The notes under the pieces are model-generated. The model ran no database searches, was not told where the DNA came from, and saw nothing but the letters and a program-made list of their open reading frames with translations. Shown here in pieces: positions 46,821 through 59,394 of a stretch of 64,000 nucleotides of DNA (position 1 is the stretch's first letter; each line of letters starts with the position of its first letter). This DNA is from Sclerodactyla briareus (taxonomy: Eukaryota; Echinodermata; Holothuroidea; Dendrochirotida; Sclerodactylidae). Both the position numbers and the translations under genes were made by a program. The stretch lies in contig JAODTK010003799.1 in NCBI GenBank assembly GCA_026419785.1, positions 62,001 through 126,000 on the forward strand. The letters run 5' to 3'.

Positions 46821-49800
46821 CACACGGAAGCCAGACTTTTTATCGGCACTATTTGCGACTTTTGGCCTTCATTAATTGAGTCAGCGTCGGCAAGAGACTG
46901 GCACGTCGGCAAAAATAGATAATGTGACGGCCCGTCGGTCAGTGTTGAATGGACGAGTGAACTGAGTCGTCGGTCTTTCGGCAAAAAAGGGAAAGAAGGC
47001 ATACGTTAGGCGTTTTTTAACATTCTAGTTTCAGAATGGGTAGTTCTGTGACAGTCTGTTGTTCCTATTGTCCTAATTCAGGATACAGTAGAAGAACATT
47101 ATTCGGAGCCCATTTTGCTGAAAACAATTCAGAAAAGAATTTTCCCAGAAAATTAACAATGAAACAGTCGTTTTAGGAGGGAATGGAAATCATGAGAGTG
47201 GCAGAAGTGCAAAAGTGGAAAGAATGGCATGGAATTGACTAAATGGCTGAAAATTTGATCAGTGGCCCCATGAAGTGTCAATTTTTCGCGCTTCGCGCGC
47301 AGTGGTTATCGATGGTCTGCTACATACCCACGAGCTGCAATGGAAAACAGGCGTGATTAGGATTCGGGCAGAATTTCGGGCCTTCCAATTGAGGGTCCCA
47401 CGTATCATGGTAAGCGGGGGGGTCAAAGTAATTTACAAAATTTTACTAAAAATTTGTACCAGATATCTTCGAATTTGGAATTAGTAAGAATAAAACTTAT
47501 TGCATAAAGTAAGTTAGTAAGTAAGGAAGTAAGTTAGTAAGTAAGAAGTAAGTACGGACAGAACGTTAGGTGCAGTTTATCGGGTTTATTTGTCAGGTGT
47601 ATCGATTGAAAAATATGACCTGCTTGGAAAATGTCATGCATTTTAATTTTTCCAGAAATTAAGGAATTTTTGTCTCCCAAAATCGTTGACGTAGATTGAC
47701 ACTTAGAAAGTGTATCAAAGTGCAACCCATTTTGCATCTAAGCAGTATTTAATGACACCCACCCCCTTGTAGATCCGTTAGACCCCCCCCCCAGTCAGAC
47801 ATCCATGCCAAACTTGCTCCACCCCCCCCCTCCTCCATCATAAAAACCCTTGCGCCGCCCTGATGACCATTCATTATTTAGCCTTTACACATCAGGACTC
47901 AAAATTGCATCTTGTCAATAGTGCAGGGAACTCTTTGGACAGCTATCACGGGCGATTTTCATTGCAGTAGGCCTAGGCTATATAATTTCTGAATCTTGAA
48001 AGTTAGCTCAGGCTACATCATAGTTCATAAATGTAGCCTACATCATACATGTAGCTCACTATCAGTAAACTTCTGCGCTGTATGAGCAGTCCTACTTAAC
48101 CTATTATGACCCAAAACATTTTAACCCCAGGCTGCCAGCAACCAGAAACAGGCATAACAAACAGTATTAGGAATGGACAGTCAGGTAGATGCCAAGGGGA
48201 TTCATCACTGATTATGAGCAAGTTGCAGCTTTCACATCTGTTTTCCAAGAGGTCCGAGAAATAAGCAGTGGGCAAAATTACGGGAAGTCTGTTTGTATGT
48301 CCACTATTGTCTTTTATTGACTGGACAGCTCCCCACTGCCATAATGCAACCGAGTGACGATTTAGCGCCCTCCCACTCCCAAAAAACTGAAGCAGGACTT
48401 AATTTCGCCACGCAAAATTTAATTATGTAAATTATATCCTGCAACACCAAAATTGTTGGGGATATCATGGTTTGGGGGGGTGTTCACCGCTGGGAACTTG
48501 GGCTTTAGCGCCATAACTCTTCAACACTTTGTCCGATGGACATGAAACTGGTACAAAGTACAATCTCGGATGAGTACGAAAAGGGACATACTGCCCTTTT
48601 GGGAAGGATTTTTATTAATACACAGAGTTGGTCCGATATACAGAAATCTGGTGGGGTTGGGTCAGAAGTTTGTCCCGAAAAACTGTAAAGGGTATCGGCA
48701 TGTCAAAGATGTGGTTTTGGGCGATTTTCCCAAAACTTTTCCGGAATATATGGCATCAATAATCTGCACATGGCGTCAAAACAGGTGGGGGAAGGGGGCT
48801 TATCATTCGTTTGTCCCCCCCCCCCTCCACTTTTTCCGGCTGTAATAAAAACATAAGAGCACATGTGACGATCTTGTATCACTCTATCAAAATGTTTGTC
48901 TAACCAAAACCATAATCGCTTGGTAATTGTCTTAAGTCCGCTAATTCCAGTTGCGGACCAGGTGAAGATCTGGGACCCGACTAGGGCCGAAGTGGGAGGA
49001 ATACCCATATTTATACCGAGTTTCTCGAATTTTAAATCGGGAATAGCCAAGTGCATAACTTTCCAAGTGGGAAGGAAAAAAAAAGCAAAGTGAATTTAGA
49101 AATGCCTGAATTTGTTTCAAAAAGTTTTCGGATCAAAGGCCCGAAAACATGCAATTTTTTTTTCGCGCTCGCGCCGGTAGGCTTAGTTTCCAATGGGACG
49201 ACTTGTAAATTATGGTACCAATGTTCTGACTTCCCAAATTTGGAAGTGGTTCCCGTTCGCCTATGGCTTTTCCCTTCGATCCCACCAGAGACCGTTCGGT
49301 AGACCCCGGAGCCACCCCCGGCAAACAAAGCCAGAGTGGAGAAAAGTGATAAATAAAAAATACCAGTGTGATATTCGGTTGTAATCATCTTGAGATGCAA
49401 AATGACAACTCTTTTGTCGGTCTTTTACTCAAGTGATTCCACATAGTAATGGGTGCTATTGAGCATGGACAAGTGCGGTCTCTGTCGATATGGAGGGTAT
49501 GAAATCTAAAAATTTCGCCGTACCATTCGCGCCAACCGTGGGTGGCGCTGCGCTTAGATGGGCATTTGCATTCTATGGGTCCCCACGTTCAAAACGGTCT
49601 GACGCCACTGATCTGGTATGTTCAAATTCGCGCACCCCAAATATTCCCCAGTTGTAACGGGGTTAAGAAGGGCTGACGGCTCATGTTACTCATGTGTTGA
49701 AGGAACAAGCAGGATGATTTTAACAGGGGCTAATCTAATAGCTGCATAAAAAACTGAATGGTCAGTCCAAACCGGAAGTTAATAGGAAATTCTTGTTACG

Positions 49801-49879
49801 GATAGTCTAGTCATTTAAGTTTTGTGTATTTGAGGCATGTGGATGCGCAAGATCGAAATGCATCCCATCATGCAAAGAT
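46821..49879. other. No supported gene; AAGT microsatellite at 47507-47553
   Basis: C runs lie at 47786, 47822 and 48817-48826. The minus-strand frame 48703-49056 (117 residues) and the plus-strand frames beside it are unrecognised. Confidence 0.45.
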
Positions 49880-50322
49880 AATCAATGTCATACTTGCACA
49901 ACCCTGCAAATATTCTTTGCTTTCTATTAAATCAAAACATAATTTCACTTCGAAAACATTTAGTCTATGGGAAGGATTGCGGTAGTGTTGGTGTGTTGAT
50001 GGTAACTTTGGGCGGAGGAGATAAGAAAACAGATCCGAACTTCTGATAAATGTTTGACTTATTGCAAAAAACATGGTTACAATCAAATACATAACCTAAT
50101 TTCCTGTGTTGTGTCCATGTGTGACGTCATGCGTTATTGCGCAATTGGGTTTCTCCCCCAATTTCTTCTCTCATGCCCAAACTTTGAAGGCTAATTACCC
50201 CACTTAGGAAACTCGTATGGCGATGGGTTTGGGACCAGTCCTTATAGATACAGTGTCCATTCTCCACAATTATAATGTTGTAGACAAGCCTGCAGTTGTC
50301 CTTCAACACGACGAGCTTCTGT
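49880..50322 (+). repeat. Direct repeat of about 430 bp, copy 1
   Basis: Collinear with 50935-51352 and, over its right half, 55125-55350. Shared: catacttgcacaaccctgca, aatttcacttc, gtccatgtgtga.gtcat, gttattgcgcaattggg, tgcccaa..tttgaaggc, taggaa.tcgta. Divergence is considerable. Element type unknown. Confidence 0.85.
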
Positions 50323-50934
50323 AATAGGGTAAAACTATATCAGGAATATAGAAATCGTTAAAAAGAGCCCCACAGGATATCTGAGGTATTACATTATGTG
50401 TGCGCTTCGTACATCTAGTCGCCTAGACAAGTAGTTCTCCCTATACAAGGTATGCCAGTTTTCAAAGAAAAATCAGCACTCACCTATGTATGGAGACATG
50501 TCGGGGCAAGAGCGGAGTGTTGACGAAGTGGTGTAACGCCCGCAGAAGGCATGGAAGGGAGCGGTGGTATTCAATTGCTAATGCACCGGAATTCAGGTGG
50601 GCCATTGACATCCTTCTCCTGGGATTTACAGATGCCAGGATCCGCTTCCACACGCCGCGATCAGACCCGAGTGGTTGGCTCAATTGGAGAGCCCGGGTTA
50701 AAGGAATTCTGCGAAACAGGGGATGCTAAAGACTAAGTAATATCCTTAATTGTTGCATCACTGAACCAGTTCTGTGGATGGAATGCTTCCTCGTGTTACA
50801 ACCGCACATCGGTTCGAATGCCGGCCGCTGCAGAGAAACCGCGCGCTTTACATACTGTTTGGATCTGCAGGCGGTACACGTGCAGTCCGCAATATCACGT
50901 TCAGTAACTTGTAATAGATTTAATCAATAATAAG
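50323..50934. other. Spacer between direct repeats; no recognised gene
   Basis: Contains a plus-strand frame 50490-50729 (79 residues) with no recognised domain. If the flanking repeats were LTRs this would be internal sequence, but it shows no gag, pol or primer-binding features. Confidence 0.5.
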
Positions 50935-51352
50935 TGAGGTCATACTTGCACAACCCTGCAACATTCTGTGTTTTTTCTATTGAAATTCAACCATTAATTT
51001 CACTTCCTAAAGCATCGAGTCTACGGAGAGGATTGCTTAGTGGTTGGGTAGTGTTGATGTCACTTTGGTGAATCAGACAACAGAATTCTGCTAAATGTTG
51101 ACTTATTCAGCAAAATGAAACATCACATACATACATGAATTTCACTGTGTTGTCCATGTGTGAAGTCATCGTTATTGCGCAATTGGGATCCTCCCCACTT
51201 TCTCTGCCTTATGGCCCAACCTTTGAAGGCATAACTTCACATAGGAACATCGTAATTGAAATGGTTTTGGACCTCTACATTACAATTTTCCATTCCCACA
51301 ATATAACCGCTGGTGTATCCAAGTCAAACTATCCAGTTGCCCTTTGAGCTTC
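50935..51352 (+). repeat. Direct repeat of about 420 bp, copy 2
   Basis: See copy 1 at 49880-50322. Same orientation, about 1.05 kb apart. Confidence 0.85.
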
Positions 51353-53777
51353 CAACCCGAGAGCCGAGATTTTACTCAGCGGCTGACATGTGTAATAATT
51401 TTTTCAGAATCAATCGGATAAAAGTTGGATACAAATATGTTTTGCGATAAAACGCCTAAACTTTCCGGGGGCGGCGGAGACGACGACACACGGCCCCGCA
51501 AACATAATTTTCGCGCCCCGACCACTCACGGGGTTGTTGGATATAATTACGAATTACGCCGTTTTGGGTTATCAAGTCGTCCTCATACGGTGACACAATC
51601 CGCAAAACGGGACCATGTTTAACCACATACACGTCAGACGAAAATTGGAATCTATAGTCTCTACTCATAGGAGTGCCTTGGGCCCATCAACCACTGGACA
51701 CTGATAAGATCTTGGAAGGTAAACTATTCCAATCTCTGATAGTATAAAGAAAACTGTTTTTTGTAAGCCGTAGTTCAACTAGCATACATTTGGCAGAAAT
51801 GCATACTGTACATGTTCTGGTGTAACAGGAAATCCGGATCCAGGAGATATCCGCCCTCGTCCTATACCCTGTCGTTTACGATATCTCCTGGGCCCATTAA
51901 TTTCCTGGTACACGTCTCTCGACGCGCGGCTACCTTAGATCAATCAAACTGAATCTGAAGAGCCTGACCATGAAAACTCTTTGCAAACAAGATTCTAGCT
52001 TTTGCCTGCCCCTCGGCCAGGGGTACAGGCCGAGCTCTTTCAAAATAATGAAACAAAGCCAGGCAATAAACGAGCTGCACGCCTCTTAAAGCTAACGATG
52101 TTGTGCAGGCAAAAACGTTTATCCCTAATTATAGTCAGCCAATTTTGTCTGTCCTCGGAACATCATGTCGACATATCCTACAGAGAAATCCCCCATTTCC
52201 ACTACCACCTGACTACCTTTAAGTACACACCTTTTTGTTAATGTGCTCTCCCCAGTCTGAGCTATTATGTGATAGACACCCACTACTCGATACAAGCTTC
52301 CTTCACTAAGTGGACTCCGTTTAGCAGTAATTACACAGCACCAAAAAGCTTCTATTTCGAGTAATGTTTGATGTTACATTTCAACGGCTGAAAACTCATG
52401 CCCCACTTCTCGCCTATTGTCCTAGCTGTTCAATATCATTCTGAATTCGATGACATCAACTGAACACTATTCAATGACTTCTATGTACGCAGCGCAGTCA
52501 TTCTCACCTTGTGGAACCAGGGAAACATCATTACCAATAGATGCAATATCATCATATATGCCGAATAAATGGGTTCCCCAAACTGCACCCTAGAACACCA
52601 AGAATAAATTATGCGTTAGATCGAGTAGACATATAGCCCCTGTTAACAACAAGACAGATTGCTCTGTGCTCCAGAAATGTTTGATTGCACTCACTGTTTC
52701 TGGATTCCTGGCCGGAATTGAGGAATTTGCGGATCTTCCTGCATTGCTCTCCCAACCCCCACCCCCCCCCTAATGTTTTTGTGAAGTTTTCTGGAGTTAG
52801 ATTGGCTATTTGCCCTGATTGGCACAGTAAATGAGGGCTTTTGGTTTGCACTAATTTGCATTTTTACAGTAGGCGAATCATGCCATCTATCCTTTAGCAA
52901 ATCCGTGGTCAACATTGTCAACAGAACGATGAACTGCCTCCTTGTTTGTGTGGTCTGGTGGTTGGCTTCTAACTTTACTGGTTTCCGAAATCAGTGATGT
53001 ACACCTGTTAACCAGAACGTTCTCGTCATTATTAGGTATTATTTGAATTAAATTAGAGCAAGTTCATATCCCCACACATCAAACCAAGAAGCCCCAACGC
53101 TACATTAGGTTGACTCTGACCAGTTCCGCGACGTCGTGGGGCCTATAGACAACGTGCGAAACTCAATTCAGAGGGCACTTTGGTAGCATCAAGGACAACG
53201 CAGAAAAATCCCGATATTCCACTCATTCGAAAGTGTATCGCCACAAATCCTGATATTTTTTGTTCTTGTATTAGACTCACGTGGAAATGTCAGAAATTCC
53301 GATTGAAATCAATTTTTCTTTCTAACTCAGATTAGGCCGCTTTTCCAGTGTCAGAAACACGCCTACAATAGGCAATTCATAAAAAACATAATAGCAATGA
53401 ACAGTGAAGGGATACCTTAGGCCTCCATGGAACTTGGAAAGTGGAAGGCATAATTGAGAACAAATAATTGCTTGATTTTTAGTTGGAAAAATTGGATTCA
53501 ATCAGATTCCCGTAGTTTTTAAATAAGAAGAATAACAGAAGAAAATGGTCAGGATTTTAAAAATGGTGGTAATTCCCACGAATTTGTGGAATATCCCTGC
53601 TTTTTCTTGGCTTGCTTCATTGACTGGCTACACAAGTGCCCCTATGAATCAAGTTCTGCTTGTTGCCTTTATGCTAGGGACTCATCACAGCGCTGCCGGA
53701 TTGTATATTTAGCGAGTGTTAATCGACCAGGCTGCAGATATAGCATTACGTGCCATGCCCATTTTGTGTAATATGCA
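51353..53777. other. No gene seen
   Basis: AT-rich, with a C run near 52763. No recognisable open frame or RNA gene. Confidence 0.5.
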
Positions 53778-53926
53778 GGGATGTAGTCGAGGCCCGTCAC
53801 CTCCGGGCCGAGCCGGTCTCCGCTTTTCCCTTGTATACACTGTAGGTATGGTGCCTCTGAAAAAACGAGGCCGAGCTGGGGACGAGGCCGGCACATCGGC
53901 CTCGAGGCCGGCCTCGACTACAAAAT
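53778..53926. mobile_element. Small inverted-repeat element (MITE-like), second copy
   Basis: Starts gggatgtagtcgaggcccg and ends ggccggcctcgactacaaaa; the inner sides are inverted repeats. It shares its termini (ggatgtagtcga) and length with 29399-29545. The interior is rich in GGCCGAG. No coding capacity. Confidence 0.75.
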
Positions 53927-54175
53927 GGTAATATGTAATGGCAACACATTCTAATCACTCAAGCATCGACACTAACCCTAATAAGTAATATTTCCTTCGA
54001 ACGCTCTGCCACAGATTTTGTTACCGAGCATTTGTGTTTAATATGTCAACTTTGCGGAATTGTACAACCCCAAGATCTCTGGCACTCTCGCGTGTGTCAA
54101 CGTAACCTTGCCTTCGTCTTCATCTTTTCTTTGGTGATACCTCCAATTAAGGCCATTCTTCCACTCTCACCACAT

Positions 54176-54243
54176 ATCATATATATCTGTATATATCTAT
54201 ATATATAATATATACTATTTACATTTTGATTTATATATATACA
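54176..54243. repeat. TA-rich microsatellite
   Basis: Imperfect TATATA repeats. Confidence 0.9.
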
Positions 54244-54261
54244 TTCAGTGATGTCGTGCGA

Positions 54262-54366
54262 TCCATCCAATCCGGTCTAAACCAGTCCTCACCATCCGTC
54301 CGAGTCCAAGACCGGTCCTCAACTCCGAGTCCCGAGTCACTCGAGTCCTTGTGTCCAGGTCCACGA
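54262..54366 (+). repeat. CGAGTC-rich simple repeat, copy 1
   Basis: Imperfect CGAGTCC and ACCGGTCC units, including ctccgagtcccgagtcac. Same orientation as 54990-55113. Confidence 0.8.
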
Positions 54367-54989
54367 TTCCCTAAAAAAGAGTTCAAACTGGCATTTTATC
54401 ACGATAGTGGTATCTGGTTCCAGAAGCAATTATTGCAGTATTTTTTCATCAGCAGGGCATATTGTAATGTATGCATTCATCCTACATAATTCGGTGTTGC
54501 CCTGTACCTGTTTTACAATTTGATCATCATGTAAGCTTCATAACAATAGCATGTAGATGCAATTTGCATTACAGCAGTGCCGAATAACAATGAATGCCCC
54601 TAAAACTCATGTATATAACTCCACCTTATCCCCACCGATCTCACCGTCGCAATTCCCGGACAATAATAACTTTCAGGAAGGCAGTTATCAACTTCGAAGT
54701 ATTTTTCAATTGGCAAATCAGAACAATCAACATAACCATCTTTATAGACAAGACGTCCATAGTGTATCACCTCATAAGGATGCCACCTGCTAACAGCCAT
54801 TCCGACACGCGTTAGTCATTAAAATGCACTATTGGCTATAAATTCAGATTTAATTTGAGTGAAGTTCTGACATTGACAACAAGACAGTAAATCGCATTTA
54901 GAGTTTCAATGTCGATGTCAACATTTCTGCAAGTATAACACCTAAGTTTCGGGATTTCCCCATGGATTTTTTTCTGAGCGCTCTTGGAA

Positions 54990-55113
54990 CCTGGACTCGG
55001 ACCGAGTCCTTTGAAGTCTCAACAGCCGAGTCCGAGTCCGAGTCCCGAGTCATCAAGGACGCGGGCCGAGTCCGAGACTGATCCTTCAAAATCGGTCTCG
55101 AACCGGTCTCATA
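54990..55113 (+). repeat. CGAGTC-rich simple repeat, copy 2
   Basis: gccgagtccgagtccgagtc followed by ccgagtcatc, ending in ggtctcgaaccggtctc. Its end resembles the termini of the 29399-29545 element, so it may be a decayed relative. Confidence 0.8.
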
Positions 55114-55124
55114 CATAAAAATAC

Positions 55125-55350
55125 TACAATTTCCCTGTGTGTCCATATTTGGATGTCATGCATTAATTGCACATTTGGGGTCTTTCCCATTTCTCTGCTC
55201 AATGCCCAAACTTGAAGTCCCAATACTCAACTAGGAACTCGTTTTGATATGGAGTTTGGACCTATATTACATTTTTTCCATTCTCTGCGAATAAACCTCT
55301 GTTGTATCCAGCATGGCAGTTTGTCCTTCAAGAACATGCGGCGAGTTTTA
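55125..55350 (+). repeat. Partial third copy of the 49880-50322 repeat
   Basis: ccctgtgtgtccatatttgga, gtcatgcattaattgcac, tttctctgctcaatgcccaa, actaggaactcgtt and gtttgtccttcaaga match the right half of copy 1. Confidence 0.75.
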
Positions 55351-56450
55351 GAATCTTGCAGTCACAAGTACCACTTCATTAGAAGTCAGTGTGATTAACA
55401 ATTAACATAAAGTTGATGGCACTGGCGACTTGCGTCAATCCTGGGGTGGCGGGGAATATGTCCCCCTCACTTTAGAAAAGTGCGGAGGGAATCATATCAA
55501 ATGCCTCCTCACTTCTTCACTTCTGATGTGTCAGGCGATAAAATTGCACACTTTTGGATGTTATTAGCTCAAGTGGGCAGAATTACTGGAAAACTTGAAT
55601 CAGAAAACATCCAACTCCAGGCCGAAATAGAAAAAATTGGACATAGTTTGATCCACGCCCTAAATAAATCACTATAAAGGGCACCTGAAATTCTGAAAGA
55701 ATGCTAGAAATTGACATTTAAGGCTGTCCCATGGATCAATATATTGCACGAAATTATTATCCCGTTTTCAATCAGCTGGCTGCCGTAAGTTGTTTATTTA
55801 GTGCACTTGAGCACGGAATGGAAGATATTCCAATATGACCCAAATTCACTTGATTATTTTGAATGATTAATCTGATAGTATCGTGTAAGATCTCTTGAAG
55901 TTTCTCTATAATTGTTTTCATAAATCTTCAGGCACCTAACAACACGATAAAATACAGAACAGTTGATTGTTGAGTTAACACACTAATTAGCTTTAGAACA
56001 ATCTTTGAATTGATATCCTGGTAGGCGTCGGGATTGTCCTTAAGTTTTCCCGAAAAGAAAACTGCTCGATTGCACAATAGTTTTTAACGTTTCGTATTTG
56101 GCGAGAAATCATAACCTTCGTGAGATTCAAGTTCACAATAATATCATTTCAATTGTGTTGGAATTAGTGTGTTCCCCTATGATGATCTCTTGACTCACAG
56201 GGGTCAACTGAAGTTCCGTTATCATACCTGCGTTACTTTAGATATTCATCATGACAACCTTTATTTGTGCGCTTCCCAAGCAGCAGTTGTTTCCTGATGG
56301 TATCACATATGGTACTGCAACAAACCCCTCGATGCAACTGTTCTCAGATTCCATGTCATTTGTTTCTGCCTCTTTTCCTTCAATCAAATTGCAACTAATA
56401 CTGGTCATTCTATTACTCCAGTTGCATTTCAGAGTGTTTTCATAATGGGA
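55351..56450. other. No gene seen
   Basis: AT-rich with short open frames only. Confidence 0.5.
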
Positions 56451-56454
56451 ATCC

Positions 56455-57010
56455 AACATGCTTGAAAATTTGCATAAATTAAGCAAGTTAGACACATTGA
56501 AAAAAAAACCAGTGATTGAATCTATGTTAAAATTTTGGGGACTGCAAGTAAACCATACCCACCAAGTTTCATGAAAATCTGGCAACTTGAAAATATGGAA
56601 TAATCATGCAATTAGATAGTTTGATGACCTCCACTGCTCTGAATTCATGTGGAAAAAAAAATCTGCAACTAGAGGTGAACCATCCCCACCAGGTGTCATT
56701 GAAATCCAGCAAACTTCAAGATTTTGCACGAATTATGTGAATTAAAAACATTGAATGACCCTCCAAAACACCCTGACTCTTCAATAAATGTTCCGGGATT
56801 CAAGTGTAGACCATAATCACTAGTCTCGTAAAAATCTGAAAATGTGGACCTTTTGCAGATTCATGCACATTATATGACTTATATAAGCCTCTTTCACACT
56901 GAAATCTAATCAGGTCATCCTCAATCCTTGTACCGCTAAACAAATCCACATAGTACCCACCTTCTCGGTATCTTGCTACAAGCTTAAACAATGAATTACA
57001 TAAACAGGCT
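56455..57010 (+). repeat. Tandem array, about 130-bp unit
   Basis: ccaagtttcatgaaaatc, ccaggtgtcattgaaatcc and ctagtctcgtaaaaatctg recur near 56563, 56688 and 56820. Tgacctccactgctctgaat and atgcaattagata also occur and match 35200-35760. Confidence 0.75.
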
Positions 57011-57420
57011 AATCACCCTACTTGAGTAGTGACTTTCAGTAGGTTAGCAATCACATGTTACATATCCTTTTACAAAGAAATCAGTTGCCATGTTGCCAAA
57101 TAATTGCAGGATACCCCTGCAAAGTGAGAAATATCTTTTTGAATATGTGTATTAGGTCCAGCAAGGCCTTTTCTGGCAATTAATAAGTCAAAATTCCTTG
57201 GTCCCTACACTCCAATTGACCTATGGTGGCCCTCTGCTTAGATTAGTCAGTACCAGCCAAGCTTGCCCCCTCCCGCTCTACAATGCGGATTTACATCCCT
57301 GGCGTAAAAGAAGGGGTACATGCTCCCATGGCTCTTGCTCACTATATTTTGTATACATGAACTTTTTGTACGACATGTATATGATCTCTTTCTTGTCTGT
57401 TCCCGGTGATGAATGCTGGG

Positions 57421-57578
57421 TTTGAGACCTCCATCTATAACAACACAGTCTGTAAGACCCCCAACCTAGAGAGGCTAGCCACCGCCGTGCAATCCTGAAG
57501 CATGGCTATACTTCAGTCAGTAGCTGCTCTCCTAGCCGATCAGCCATCTTGACCGGCCTCCCAAGTCACCAGAATGGG
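57421..57578 (-). repeat. Dispersed repeat, minus copy (partner at 44485-44642)
   Basis: Reverse complement of 44485-44642 with few differences; the pair is 12.8 kb apart in inverted orientation. Confidence 0.85.
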
Positions 57579-58134
57579 CTATATGGCCTCCATGGATCAA
57601 TCGAACACTTCAATGCCTTCGATGGTGTTCAGTCATTGCCAGTGATGCTGAATCCCTATGGGGTATAAGAACTGGTGAGTATGGAGGAGTGATTGCTTGA
57701 AGTGTGTGTTTGTATACATGTACCATTGTAGAATTCCTCTTCACGAGAGCAGAGATTTATGCCCAGGTAATTTCACATGCCAGCAGGCAAAGTTCTGTTT
57801 AGGAGGTGGGGGTGGCCTATGGAGCCTCCACCCCCTAATTCTTCTGAGCCTCCCCAAATTTCATCCATGGAAAGCATGAAAAATATTGAATGCTCTGAAG
57901 CAGACAATAGTTACCACATTCTCACAGCTGGCAGTGGTCTGTTCAGGTGATCTGAGGGTCATATACTGTATGTTATTGTCAGTTCCACACCAGCTGATGG
58001 AGCTCTGTCTCATAATTGCTCCGAGGTTATAATCTCTAGAACATGCTCGAGGTGTCGGGGAAAGCAAATAATATTGTTTACTCTGCAGCGTAGCAGGAGA
58101 ATATTCTATTAACTATTACTGTACCTGTGTAGAC

Positions 58135-58345
58135 CAAGTGGTAGGCACAATTGGTAGAGCGTCGGCTCTCACTCAGAGACTGGTGTTCGCATCACGGCGG
58201 GTCACACAAAAGACTATCAAAAATGGTACATGTTGCCTTCCCTGGTCGTCTCAGCACTAGGGATATCGAAACTGCGACAAACGAGTGGTAGGCAAGTTGC
58301 CATCTGCATGTGATGTCCCACCCCCACATTACATTACCTGGTGAT
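58135..58345 (+). mobile_element. tRNA-derived SINE
   Basis: The head ggcacaattggtagagcgtc then ggctctcactcagagactgg and tgttcgcatcacgg follows the plan of a tRNA gene. The first phrase fits RNA polymerase III box A and ggtgttcgcatcac fits box B with two changes from GGTTCGAATCC. The downstream body (acaaaagactatcaaaaatgg to about 58345) is not tRNA, so this is a SINE rather than a tRNA gene. Family of the body unknown to me. No clear A-tail or target duplication. Confidence 0.65.
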
Positions 58346-59394
58346 GGATTCGCAGCTGACAAGAGATCGGTATCCATGTCTGCACCTTCGGAACTTGAAT
58401 GGGTTTCACCGTATAAGATCCTCTGTGCTTGCCGAGTATACCATAAAAAAAAAAGACATGTCCCATTTTAACTCACCTCAGTTAGGGAGCTGAGGTGGAC
58501 CACTGGTTACCCCAGGGTCATTTCAGCAGTTTTGCAATATCAATATGTTTCTCCCACAGATTGAATTACATGGTTGCTGGCCAGTATTATCATTGACAAT
58601 GATAGTATGCAATAACAGGGATTCAGAGGTCCTGAGGAGAGGAAAGTCCATTCAATTGATCACTAAAATCTACTTTGGCACACTTTTCAACATTGAACTA
58701 CAGTGCTATTGGAACTATTGTTTTTCCGCAAATATTGACAATTTTTATGTGGCCAGATTTTATTTTCCGCTAGAAGAGGGACACCATTCACTTTTTTAGC
58801 TGCTTACAACCCCTCTGCCAAGAGAAATCTCTACTATGTCTCCTGTAGTGAGTGCTTTGGCCTATCCTCTGCTCTGCTTTAGTATAGGGACTTTCTTTGT
58901 CCACAGCCACGGTTACTATTAGTCCTTTTTTTGCAGTATCGTCGGTACGAGCATGTTTGGCCCTGCTGATTTCTTCAGGTTTGATTATGAGCAGACAGAG
59001 GAGAACAACCCCTGGATCCAGGTGGGAAGAAACATCACTCTCATGAAACATTAAATCAAGAGTTCTTAGCAATGAATGTTACAGATAGTGATTGTTTCAG
59101 AATGTAATTGTTTATAGGGGGATTTTTTGTCCTTGAATGGTGGCTACCTCCACATCAGTCCTATGAATTTTTGACACACTCAAACTGGCAACCCTGTAAT
59201 GAGCTTTCCATAATAGCACAAGCACCATAAAATCTGTTTAGTATCGATCACTTTCCTGTTGACAGGAGTAAACTAAACAGGGAGGGGATAAAAGTGTGAA
59301 GAAGGCTGCTGGCAAAAGTGGTAAGAAACTAAGTCTGCAGTCCATTAGCAGCCTGCAATCTCATTTTCACTTACTCACCTATAACCCCCATATT
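58346..59394. other. No supported gene; flank 5' of the DIRS-like element
   Basis: Open frames at 58545-58799 and 58788-59072 are unrecognised. I find no gag-like sequence or left terminal repeat for the element at 59395, so it is probably 5'-truncated. Confidence 0.5.

Noticed and set aside
48703..49056. 117-residue minus-strand frame vaguely like a Penelope RT segment (SATGISGLKTITKRLW)
   Set aside because: No DKG, GCAMG or YLH..HP motifs nearby, and the plus strand is equally open.
49880..51352. Complete LTR retrotransposon
   Set aside because: The spacer is only 612 bp, without gag, pol, primer-binding site or polypurine tract that I can see.
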